A stretch of DNA of 8,027 nucleotides from contig DAICYU010000164.1 in the NCBI GenBank assembly GCA_027311485.1, positions 1 to 8,027 on the forward strand, in the 5' to 3' direction. A program made the translations under genes and the position numbers. This DNA is from Acetobacteraceae bacterium. GTDB taxonomy: Bacteria; Pseudomonadota; Alphaproteobacteria; Acetobacterales; Acetobacteraceae. The first letter of the stretch is position 1. Every line of letters begins with the position of its first letter. This document shows positions 1 through 6,360 of this stretch, in pieces. Under the pieces are notes generated by a model. It saw only the letters and a program-made list of their open reading frames with translations, was not told the DNA's origin and made no database searches.

Positions 1-186
1 GGTGCCCGTCGTCGGAGCGGATTGTTGAAGCCCTTCCGCCGGCCGGCCTGCGGCGTTCGCCGAAGCCACGCCCATCGCCCTCGGGTCGTGCCACACAACC
101 CCATACGCGCCTGCATGGCCACCGTTGGGAAACGCGCCGGCCGGGGTACGTCGTCGACGATGACGAAATATCACTTACCAGCCGGC

Positions 187-211
187 CCCGGCGTTGCGAT
201 TGCCCGCCGGG
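187..211 (-). terminator. GC-rich hairpin just downstream of the LLM oxidoreductase stop codon, possible terminator
   Basis: A perfect 7-bp inverted repeat (CCCGGCG at 187-193 pairing with CGCCGGG at 205-211) with an 11-base loop begins about 5 bases past the stop codon of the minus-strand oxidoreductase gene. Position and stem composition fit a 3'-end hairpin. There is no T-run after it on the minus strand; the nearest T-rich stretch is a short ATTT about 20 bases on. It is therefore not a textbook intrinsic terminator and could instead protect the transcript end or be chance in GC-rich DNA. The rest of 1-215 shows no convincing gene or RNA. Confidence 0.3.
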
Positions 212-215
212 ATGG

Positions 216-1070
216 TTACCCGGCCTGCCGGATCAGGTCCGCCCAGCGATCCAGGATCGGCAGCACCACATCCTCGGCCGCCGCAGGCAGGCTGACCGCG
301 GCGCGGGCGATGCCGATGTCGCGATAGCGCTTCAGCGTGTCGGCGTTGTCCGGTGCCGAGAAGATCGAAACCGGGCATGACTCCGCCGTGCGTCCCGCCT
401 CCTGCAACATGGCGCGGAATTTCGGCACTGTCTCAAACACGTCGCCGTACTGGCCGGGGCGGCCGGCCAGCGGAATCCAGCCGTCACCGTAGCGCACGGC
501 CCGCCGAGCGCCGTGGGGAAAGGCGCCGCCGACGATGACGGGCGGGTGCGGTTTCCGTACCGGCTTCGGCCAGGTCATCATCGGGTCGAAATTGACGAAC
601 TCACCATGATATTCCGGCTTCGATCTGGTCCAGATCTCCTTCATCGCCTCGACACGCTCCCGCACCAGCTTGGCACGGGTCGCGAAGGCGGTGCCGTGGT
701 CCTCCATCTCCTCGGCGTTCCAGCCGACACCGATCCCGAACAGGAACCGCCCGCCGGAAACCTGGTCGATCGAGGCCACCAGCTTCGCCGTCTGGATCGG
801 ATCGCGCTGGTTCACCAGGCACACGCCGGTGCCGATGTTCAGCTTCGATGTCGCCATCGCCGCCGCCGTCAGTGTCACGAACGGGTCCATCACGTCGTAA
901 TACTGCTTCGGCAGGTCGCCACCACCGGGCCATGGTGAGCGCCGCGACAGCGGAATGTGGGAGTGTTCCGGCGCCCACACGGACTCGAACCCGCGTTCCT
1001 CCAGCGCCTTCGCCAGGGCGGCGGGGGTCATGGAATAGTCGGTGAAGAACATGGATGCGCCAAAATGCAT
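216..1070 (-). CDS. LLM class (luciferase-like) flavin/F420-dependent oxidoreductase
   Basis: A 284-residue protein of the bacterial luciferase-like monooxygenase superfamily, cytosolic TIM-barrel enzymes that use FMN or coenzyme F420. It opens with a beta-strand start (MHFGASMFF) and carries the family block GGRFLFGIGVGW at residues 106-117 followed by NAEEMEDHG. Later come a WPKPVRKPHPPVIVGG-type strand around 167-182 and DGWIPL at 196-201. The length and the short N-terminus fit the 'probable F420-dependent oxidoreductase' subgroup (Rv2161c-like). Substrate and cofactor cannot be read from the sequence. The ATG at 1070 is chosen because AAGGGGA lies 6 bases upstream and the first strand begins directly there. 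The frame extends to 1235, but the extra 55 residues look non-coding and cross the intergenic region. It is divergent from the phytochrome operon with a 192-base gap. No functional link to light sensing is evident. Confidence 0.88.
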   Translation of the reverse strand: MHFGASMFFTDYSMTPAALAKALEERGFESVWAPEHSHIPLSRRSPWPGGGDLPKQYYDVMDPFVTLTAAAMATSKLNIGTGVCLVNQRDPIQTAKLVASIDQVSGGRFLFGIGVGWNAEEMEDHGTAFATRAKLVRERVEAMKEIWTRSKPEYHGEFVNFDPMMTWPKPVRKPHPPVIVGGAFPHGARRAVRYGDGWIPLAGRPGQYGDVFETVPKFRAMLQEAGRTAESCPVSIFSAPDNADTLKRYRDIGIARAAVSLPAAAEDVVLPILDRWADLIRQAG

Positions 1071-1129
1071 GGTCCGTCCCCTTGGTATGATGCTGTTCTT
1101 GGGATTGCCCCCACTGTGGCATGCCTGTG

Positions 1130-1161
1130 CCGCGGCGTCACGCGAGTTGGTCCGCGGCGTC
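1130..1161. repeat. Pair of 10-bp direct repeats in the divergent intergenic region, candidate operator
   Basis: CCGCGGCGTC occurs at 1130-1139 and again at 1152-1161, with starts 22 bases apart (about two helical turns), so both copies would face the same side of the DNA. Each contains the palindrome CCGCGG. Their place between two divergent genes suits a regulator site, but the motif is pure GC-type sequence and could recur by chance in this genome. Confidence 0.25.
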
Positions 1162-1180
1162 CCGCCGACTGCCCCGCGAT

Positions 1181-1213
1181 CACGGTTCTTGGCGCAACGC
1201 CACGGTGTCTTGG
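1181..1213. repeat. Imperfect direct repeats with a palindrome between them, upstream of the phytochrome operon
   Basis: CACGGTTCTTGG at 1181-1192 is repeated as CACGGTGTCTTGG at 1201-1213, identical except for one inserted G. The palindrome TGGCG-CAA-CGCCA (1190-1202) bridges the two copies. The block ends about 50 bases before the phytochrome ATG, where a regulator of the operon would be expected to bind. It does not match the PpsR consensus TGT-N12-ACA known from light-regulated alphaproteobacterial promoters. The function is inferred from position only. Confidence 0.28.
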
Positions 1214-1240
1214 TGAAAACCCCTGGCGGAGACACATAAG
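1209..1240 (+). promoter_or_regulatory. Weak candidate promoter for the phytochrome operon
   Basis: TTGGTG at 1210-1215 shares TTG with the -35 consensus. CATAAG at 1235-1240 matches four of six -10 positions, but the 19-base spacer is longer than the optimal 17. If used, the transcript would start only about 15 bases before the phytochrome ATG, giving a very short leader, consistent with the poor Shine-Dalgarno there. The match is weak and a GC-rich alphaproteobacterial promoter could easily lie elsewhere in 1071-1262. Confidence 0.18.
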
Positions 1241-1262
1241 AAGATCAGCAACCTTGCCGTCC

Positions 1263-3467
1263 ATGTCCGACCTTCACACCGACCTCGATATCTGTGCCCA
1301 GGAGCCGATCCAGGTGCCGGGCGCGATACAGCCGTTCGGCGCGCTTGTCGTGCTGGACACGTCCACCCTGCGCGTCCTGCATCGCAGCGCGAATGCGGCC
1401 GCCATGCTCGGCGTCACGCCCGCGATCGGCGAGCCGTTGGCCATCGACCCCAAGCTGCTGGCCGACGTATCGGCCTGGATGTCCAGCGGACAGATCAGCT
1501 ACGCCCGCCAGGTCACCCTGCCGGCCGGGCGGTTTCATCTCGATGCCCATCGTACTCAACAAGGATTGCTGCTGGCCTTCGAGGCCATCGAACAGGACCC
1601 CGAAACATCGACTGACCCGGTGTATGAGGAACTGAGGCGATTTATAGACCGTATCCAGCCCGCATCGGACGTGCGGGAGGTCGGGCAGATCGTCGCCCAG
1701 CAGGTCCGCGCGATGACTGGTTTCAATCGTACGCTGATCTACCGGTTTGACCCGGACTGGAACGGCACGGTGATCGCCGAGGATGGTGACGGCACCCTGC
1801 CCTCTTATCTTGATCTGCGCTTTCCCGCCGCGGACATCCCGGCCCAGGCACGGGCTTTGTATCAGCAGAACCGGTTGCGTTTGATACCCGATGCCGACTA
1901 CGCGCCGGTGCCGATCGAGCCGCCGGTCAGCCCGGTTGACGGCGAAAAGCTCAATCTGGCTTCGGTATCGCTGCGCAGCGTCTCACCGGTGCATCTGCGC
2001 TACATGCGCAACATGGCCACCCAGGCCTCGATGTCGATTTCGCTTGTAACCGACGGACGCCTATGGGGCCTGATCTCCTGCCATCATCAAACACCGCGCC
2101 ATATAAGCCCGCGCATCCGCTCAGCCTGCGACTTCCTCGGGCAACTGGTTGCGCAACAGATTTCAGCGCGGGAGCGGATGGCCGAAATCGGCCAGCGTAT
2201 CGCGTTGAAGCGGGTGGAATCGGAGCTGCTGGTCAAGGTCGCCCGTACTGAGTCGTTCCAGACCGGCCTGACTGCCAATCCCTTGCTGTGGCTGTCCCTG
2301 ACCGATGCCACCGGCGCCGCAGTCGTGATGGCGGGGGAAGTCAGGGTCACCGGTATCACCCCGTCGGACGAACACATCCTCGAACTCGCCGCCTGGCTGC
2401 AGACCGGACCGAACCGCCAGGTTTTCGCGACCAACTCCCTGGCTGCCCAATGGCCCCCGGCCGAACGCTTCGCGGCCACGGCAAGTGGCGTGCTGGCGGT
2501 TTCGATTTCGCAGCTGCATCCAAGCTATATCATGTGGTTCCGGCAGGAGATTGTGCACACCGTCACCTGGGCCGGCGACCCGCGCAAGCCCGCCGATCCG
2601 ACGTCGCTGTCACCACGGTCTTCGTTTGAACAATGGAAGGAGCTGGTGCGCTGCAAGGCCCAGCCCTGGCGTCCGTCGGAAGTTGAAACCGCCAATGACT
2701 TCCGAACCTCCATCATAGATTTCGTGCTGCGGCGCGCCGAGGAACGCGCCGAGATGACAGAGAAATTGCAACTTAGCAACAAAGAGCTTGAGGCTTTTTC
2801 CTATTCGGTGTCACACGACCTGCGGGCGCCGTTTCGCCATATCGTTGGCTATGCCGAACTGCTGCGCGACCGGGAGACCAGGCTCGACGAAACATCCCGC
2901 CGGTATCTTGATACCATCCGCGATGCCGCATTATCGGCCGGCCGGCTTGTCGATGACCTGCTTGCGTTTTCGCAGCTCAACCGCACATCCCTGATCATGG
3001 GCAGGGTGGACATGAACAAGCTGGCGGCCGAGGCGCGGGCCAGCGTCATGCTCGGCATACGCGATCGCCGGATCGACTGGCATATCGCATCTCTGCCGGA
3101 AGGATGGGGTGACGCAACAATGCTGCGCCAGGTTATGCTGAATCTGCTGTCGAACGCAGTCAAGTACACCAGTCAGCGAGAAACGGCCGTGATCGAGCTC
3201 GATGCCTACCGTGACGATGCGTACACGATTTATATCGTTCGCGACAATGGGATTGGCTTCGACATGAGGTATGTCGGTAAATTATTCGGCGTGTTTCAGC
3301 GTCTGCATCGCGTTGAGGATTTTGAAGGTACCGGCATCGGACTCGCTCTGACCAAGCGGGTGATCGACCGGCATGGTGGCTGGATCAAGGCCGAAGCCGC
3401 CCTGAACCAGGGCGCCACCTTCACCTTCGCCCTGCCCCGCCGCCCTCAGGAGACCCCCCTTGCCTGA
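1263..3467 (+). CDS. bphP: Bacteriophytochrome, biliverdin-binding photosensor histidine kinase
   Basis: A 734-residue red/far-red photosensor kinase with the full PAS-GAF-PHY-HisKA-HATPase layout. PAS (about 10-110) begins with Cys11 in CAQEPIQVPG, the position where bacteriophytochromes attach biliverdin. GAF (about 120-300) has Tyr160, FPAADIPAQAR with Asp191, Arg206, Arg238, His244, Tyr247 and CHHQTP at 273-278, matching the Deinococcus BphP pocket as I recall it. PHY (about 310-490) has WFRQE, WAGDP and the tongue motif PRSSF (451-455). The kinase has phospho-acceptor His518 (SVSHDLRAP), N-box NLLSNAVKYT (627-636), DNGIGFD (661-667) and GTGIGL (689-694). There is no attached receiver. 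Departures from consensus are IQPFG for IQPHG, PAADIP for PASDIP and WAG for WGG. Start: ATG1263 sits just before the conserved region. No good Shine-Dalgarno is visible, and TTG1254 (three codons earlier) is an alternative. The stop overlaps the next gene by 8 bases. No heme oxygenase gene is in view. Confidence 0.95.
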   Translation: MSDLHTDLDICAQEPIQVPGAIQPFGALVVLDTSTLRVLHRSANAAAMLGVTPAIGEPLAIDPKLLADVSAWMSSGQISYARQVTLPAGRFHLDAHRTQQGLLLAFEAIEQDPETSTDPVYEELRRFIDRIQPASDVREVGQIVAQQVRAMTGFNRTLIYRFDPDWNGTVIAEDGDGTLPSYLDLRFPAADIPAQARALYQQNRLRLIPDADYAPVPIEPPVSPVDGEKLNLASVSLRSVSPVHLRYMRNMATQASMSISLVTDGRLWGLISCHHQTPRHISPRIRSACDFLGQLVAQQISARERMAEIGQRIALKRVESELLVKVARTESFQTGLTANPLLWLSLTDATGAAVVMAGEVRVTGITPSDEHILELAAWLQTGPNRQVFATNSLAAQWPPAERFAATASGVLAVSISQLHPSYIMWFRQEIVHTVTWAGDPRKPADPTSLSPRSSFEQWKELVRCKAQPWRPSEVETANDFRTSIIDFVLRRAEERAEMTEKLQLSNKELEAFSYSVSHDLRAPFRHIVGYAELLRDRETRLDETSRRYLDTIRDAALSAGRLVDDLLAFSQLNRTSLIMGRVDMNKLAAEARASVMLGIRDRRIDWHIASLPEGWGDATMLRQVMLNLLSNAVKYTSQRETAVIELDAYRDDAYTIYIVRDNGIGFDMRYVGKLFGVFQRLHRVEDFEGTGIGLALTKRVIDRHGGWIKAEAALNQGATFTFALPRRPQETPLA
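3449..3453 (+). promoter_or_regulatory. Shine-Dalgarno that fixes the TTG start of the response regulator
   Basis: GGAGA at 3449-3453 lies 6 bases before TTG3460, inside the last codons of the phytochrome gene. No ATG or GTG occurs in this frame before the conserved acidic VEDN motif; the next ATG is at codon 21 and would delete the receiver's first strand. So this site and the TTG are needed for a complete protein. Confidence 0.65.
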
Positions 3468-3915
3468 CCTGCGTCCCATTCTGCTCGTCGAAGACAATCC
3501 GCGAGACGTCGAATTGACCATGGCGGCGCTGGCCAAATGCCAACTGGCCAACGAAATCATTGTGGCGCGTGATGGCGCGGAAGCGCTGGACCTGCTGCTG
3601 GGCCAGGGCGCCAGCCACAACCGGCCGCTGGTTCCCGCCGTCGTCTTGTTGGACCTGAAACTTCCCAAGGTCGATGGGCTTGAAGTGCTGGAGCGGGTGA
3701 AATCGGACCCGAAACGGGCGCATGTCCCGGTTGTCATGCTGACGTCCTCCCGCGAGGAGCTCGACCTGGTTCGCAGCTATGACCTGGGCGTCAATGCTTT
3801 TGTCGTGAAGCCGGTGGATTTTGGCGCGTTTTTCGAGGCGATCCAGGACCTTGGCATGTTCTGGGCCGTGCTCAATGAGCCGTCGCCCGAGGCTCGGCAG
3901 TCGTATGACGACTGA
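3460..3915 (+). CDS. Single-domain response regulator, phytochrome partner (Rcp1-like, CheY fold)
   Basis: A 151-residue stand-alone receiver that should take phosphate from the upstream phytochrome kinase. It shows the acidic pair Glu11-Asp12 (LLVEDNPRD), phospho-acceptor Asp65 in LLDLKLPKVDG, Thr95-Ser96 (MLTSS) and Lys117 in VVKPVD. The NPRDVELT opening, the extended loop before the Asp strand and the C-terminal FWAVLNEP helix are typical of the Rcp1 family of phytochrome-linked regulators. Nearly the whole length is receiver; no output domain is attached, so it must signal through protein contacts or pass phosphate on. It starts with TTG, preceded by GGAGA. It overlaps the phytochrome stop by 8 bases and the next gene by 11, so the three genes are probably translationally coupled. 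Family assignment is firm; the partner relationship is inferred from the adjacency, which is common in phytochrome operons. Confidence 0.93.
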   Translation: MPDLRPILLVEDNPRDVELTMAALAKCQLANEIIVARDGAEALDLLLGQGASHNRPLVPAVVLLDLKLPKVDGLEVLERVKSDPKRAHVPVVMLTSSREELDLVRSYDLGVNAFVVKPVDFGAFFEAIQDLGMFWAVLNEPSPEARQSYDD

Positions 3916-6301
3916 CGCCGCTCCTGTTCGGGTCCTGCTGCTGGAAGACAGTGCCGTCGATGCCGACCTGCTGGAGCAGGCCATGGCGCGGTCCGGCCTG
4001 AACTTCAGGCTGCGGCAGGCGGACGGCCGCGCAAGCTTCATGCAGGCCATGGAAGAAGGCGGGTTTGAAATCGTCCTGGCCGACTATTCCCTGCCCGATT
4101 TCGACGGCCTGTCGGCATTGCATATCGCCCGGGAACGCCTGCCCGATGTGCCGTTCATCTTCGTCTCCGGCGTGGTGGGCGAGGAGTTCGCCACCGACGC
4201 GCTGAAGCAGGGCGCCACCGATTATGTGCTGAAGCGCAACCTGATGCGCCTGCCCGCCGCGGTGGATCGCGCTCTGGCCGAGGCACGCGAACGGCGGCGA
4301 CGGCGTGTCGCCGAGGCGGCGTTGCTGGAAAGTGACGTCCGGGTCCGTCTTGCCGTAGCCGCCGCCAAGCTGGGGACCTGGGACTATACCCCCGACCGTG
4401 ATGAGATCGTCTGGACCACCGGCGGACGGCCCGAAACAAGCGAAAAGCGGACAAGCTACGAAACGTTCATGGCACGGGTTCATCCTGTGGACCGGGCGCG
4501 GATGGAGCCGGCGATGCGGGCGGCGATGGCGCCCGGCAGCAACGGCACATTCAGCGCCGAATACCGGCTGGTCCAGCGCGACGGCGCGGTGCGCTGGATG
4601 GCGACGAGAGGCCAGAGCTTCTTTCGCGACGGGCGCTGCCACCGGTTTGTCGGCGTCATTCAGGACATCACCGATCGCAAGACCGCCGAAGTGACGCTGC
4701 GGCAGCAGAACCGGCTGCTGGCGCGGGAGGTGCGCGACCGGACGCGCGAACGCGACCGTCTTTGGCAACTGTCACGCGACCTGATGATCGTCTGCGACTT
4801 GAACACCAGGGCAGTCGCGGTAAACCCGGCCTGGACCGAGACACTCGGCTGGACCGAGGCCGACCTGCTGGGGCGCCCGGTGCTTGAGCTGTTTCATCCG
4901 GAGGACCGCGGCAAACTGCGGCAGGACCTGGAACGCCAGCAGGACGTGACGATCCGGGTGGAATGCCGTTTGCGGCGTAATGACGGCGGCTATCGCTGGA
5001 TCGCCTGGACGGCGGTGCCGCAGGACGACCTGCTGTACGCGATCGGCCGCGACGTGAGCGAGGAGAAAGCGGTCACGGCGGAAATCGCCGCCGCCAACCG
5101 TCAGCTCGTCCGCCAGATCGAGGAGCGCGAGCGGGTCGAAACCACCCTGCGACAGATGCAGCGGCTGGAGGCGGTCGGGCAGCTGACGTCCGGCGTGGCG
5201 CACGATTTCAACAACCTGCTGACCGTCGTGCTGGGCAACGTCGCGTTCCTGCAACGGGAAATGACGGAAGCCGGCATTGAAGGCCGGATGCGCAAGCGGC
5301 TGGATCAGATGGGCCGAGCGGCGGAGCGCGGGGCGAAGTTGACGGCGCAGTTGCTGGCGTTTTCGCGCCGCCAGCGGCTGGAGCCGAAGCCGGTGAACCT
5401 GAACGACACCGTCGCCGGCATGCGGGAGCTGCTGCAAAGCACCATGGGCGGCTCGGTTGTCATCACCACGAAGCTCGATCCGACGCTGTGGGCCGCGCTG
5501 GTCGATCCGACCCAGATTGAGCTGATCATTCTCAACCTGGCGATCAACGCGCGGGACGCGATGGACGTCGGCGGCGATCTGATTGTTTCGACCGGCAATA
5601 CCACGTTGTCGGGTCCGCCGTCGCGGCCCGAGGAGCCGATGCAGGGCGAGTACGTCGTGCTGTCCGTCACCGACACCGGCACTGGCATGTCCGAGGAAGT
5701 GCTGCAGCGGGCGTTTGAGCCGTTCTTCACCACCAAGCAGATCGGCAAGGGCTCGGGTCTGGGGCTGGCGCAGGTGTTCGGCTTCGCCAAGCAGTCCGGC
5801 GGCGGGGTGCGGATCGAGACGGCGCTGGGTCATGGCACCACCGTGTCGGTGTTCCTGCCGCGCGCCCAACCGGCCACGGGGTCAGCGCGGGAGGTGGCGG
5901 CCGATCCCGTCGCGGCGAATTCGAACCGTCGCGGCGACGGTACGGTGATCCTGCTGGTCGATGATGACGGCGCGGTGCGGGAGATCACCGCGAAGATGCT
6001 GCGTGATCTGGGCTATGACGTGCTGGAGGCCGGCAGCGGCGGTGCGGCGCTGGATCTGCTGGCGCGGGAGCCGCGGATCGCGATGTCGGTGCTGGACTAT
6101 GCCATGCCCGGCATGAACGGCGCCGAGGTCGCGCAGGAAGTCCAGAAACGCCGTCCAGGACTGCCGGTACTGTTCATCACCGGCTATGCCGACCTGACCG
6201 CGCTGCGGGACGTCGGCGAGGACCACATCGTTCAGAAGCCATTCCGGGAAGTCGAGCTGGCAACGAAGGTCGGACGTACGCTGCGGGAGACCTACGGGTA
6301 G
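3905..6301 (+). CDS. Hybrid sensor histidine kinase, REC-PAS-PAS-HisKA-HATPase-REC
   Basis: A 798-residue soluble hybrid kinase with no membrane segment or signal peptide visible. The N-terminal receiver (about 7-125) has Glu14-Asp15, acceptor Asp60 (VLADYSLPDFDG), Ser88 and Lys110; the Lys is followed by Arg, not the usual Pro. PAS1 is at about 147-261 (LGTWDY through FVGVIQDITDRK). A charged helix, likely coiled coil, spans about 260-290. PAS2 is at about 287-389 (NPAWTETLGW, FHPEDR, GRDVSEEK), followed by a second charged helix at 390-420. HisKA has His433 in VAHDFNNLL. HATPase has NLAINARDAM (544-553), DTGTG (590-594), FEPFFTTK and GSGLGL (616-621). The C-terminal receiver (about 680-795) has DDD at 686-688, acceptor Asp731, Thr759 and Lys778. 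All catalytic residues are present. ATG3905 overlaps the preceding gene by 11 bases; GAGG lies 12 bases upstream, so translation may depend on coupling. The ligand of the PAS domains is unknown. Confidence 0.94.
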   Translation: MTTDAAPVRVLLLEDSAVDADLLEQAMARSGLNFRLRQADGRASFMQAMEEGGFEIVLADYSLPDFDGLSALHIARERLPDVPFIFVSGVVGEEFATDALKQGATDYVLKRNLMRLPAAVDRALAEARERRRRRVAEAALLESDVRVRLAVAAAKLGTWDYTPDRDEIVWTTGGRPETSEKRTSYETFMARVHPVDRARMEPAMRAAMAPGSNGTFSAEYRLVQRDGAVRWMATRGQSFFRDGRCHRFVGVIQDITDRKTAEVTLRQQNRLLAREVRDRTRERDRLWQLSRDLMIVCDLNTRAVAVNPAWTETLGWTEADLLGRPVLELFHPEDRGKLRQDLERQQDVTIRVECRLRRNDGGYRWIAWTAVPQDDLLYAIGRDVSEEKAVTAEIAAANRQLVRQIEERERVETTLRQMQRLEAVGQLTSGVAHDFNNLLTVVLGNVAFLQREMTEAGIEGRMRKRLDQMGRAAERGAKLTAQLLAFSRRQRLEPKPVNLNDTVAGMRELLQSTMGGSVVITTKLDPTLWAALVDPTQIELIILNLAINARDAMDVGGDLIVSTGNTTLSGPPSRPEEPMQGEYVVLSVTDTGTGMSEEVLQRAFEPFFTTKQIGKGSGLGLAQVFGFAKQSGGGVRIETALGHGTTVSVFLPRAQPATGSAREVAADPVAANSNRRGDGTVILLVDDDGAVREITAKMLRDLGYDVLEAGSGGAALDLLAREPRIAMSVLDYAMPGMNGAEVAQEVQKRRPGLPVLFITGYADLTALRDVGEDHIVQKPFREVELATKVGRTLRETYG

Positions 6302-6321
6302 GCGAACGGATAGGTATGCGG

Positions 6322-6360
6322 ATGGCGGCAGGCCGGCGCGTTTGATAAGAAGCCCGCCAT
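6322..6360 (+). promoter_or_regulatory. Inverted repeat enclosing the ribosome binding site and start of the Uup gene
   Basis: ATGGCGG at 6322-6328 is the exact reverse complement of CCGCCAT at 6354-6360. In RNA the 7-bp stem would hold the first two bases of the Uup start codon and leave the Shine-Dalgarno-like AAGAAG (6347-6352) in a 25-base loop. This could tune translation, but one such repeat in a GC-rich 57-base gap may be chance. No terminator with a T-run is visible in the gap, so read-through from the kinase gene is possible. Confidence 0.2.

Noticed and set aside
1..75. Possible minus-strand gene start at 75 (ATG preceded by GAGGG) running off the left edge
   Set aside because: Only 25 codons are visible, with no recognisable motif and mediocre third-position GC; other overlapping frames are equally open.
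151..160. 10-bp perfect palindrome TCGTCGACGA
   Set aside because: Isolated, does not extend beyond 10 bp, has no partner copy and no start codon or promoter next to it.
1071..1235. Upstream extension of the oxidoreductase frame on the minus strand
   Set aside because: The 55 extra residues show no domain character, while ATG1070 has a good AAGGGGA site 6 bases upstream and begins directly with the first strand of the fold.
957..1262. N-terminal extension of the phytochrome reading frame by 102 codons
   Set aside because: The extension crosses the start of the oxidoreductase gene and the repeat-rich intergenic region, has no family resemblance, and the conserved Cys-EPIQVPG region begins right after ATG1263.
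1071..1262. PpsR/CrtJ-type light-regulation site (TGT-N12-ACA)
   Set aside because: Each TGT checked in the region lacks ACA at the required spacing.
4772..5869. Long minus-strand open frame (365 codons) opposite the hybrid kinase, with similar ones at 3872-4768 and 5882-6889
   Set aside because: The same GC-rich mirror-frame effect; products are Arg/Gln/His-rich without motifs, and the plus strand encodes a complete kinase.
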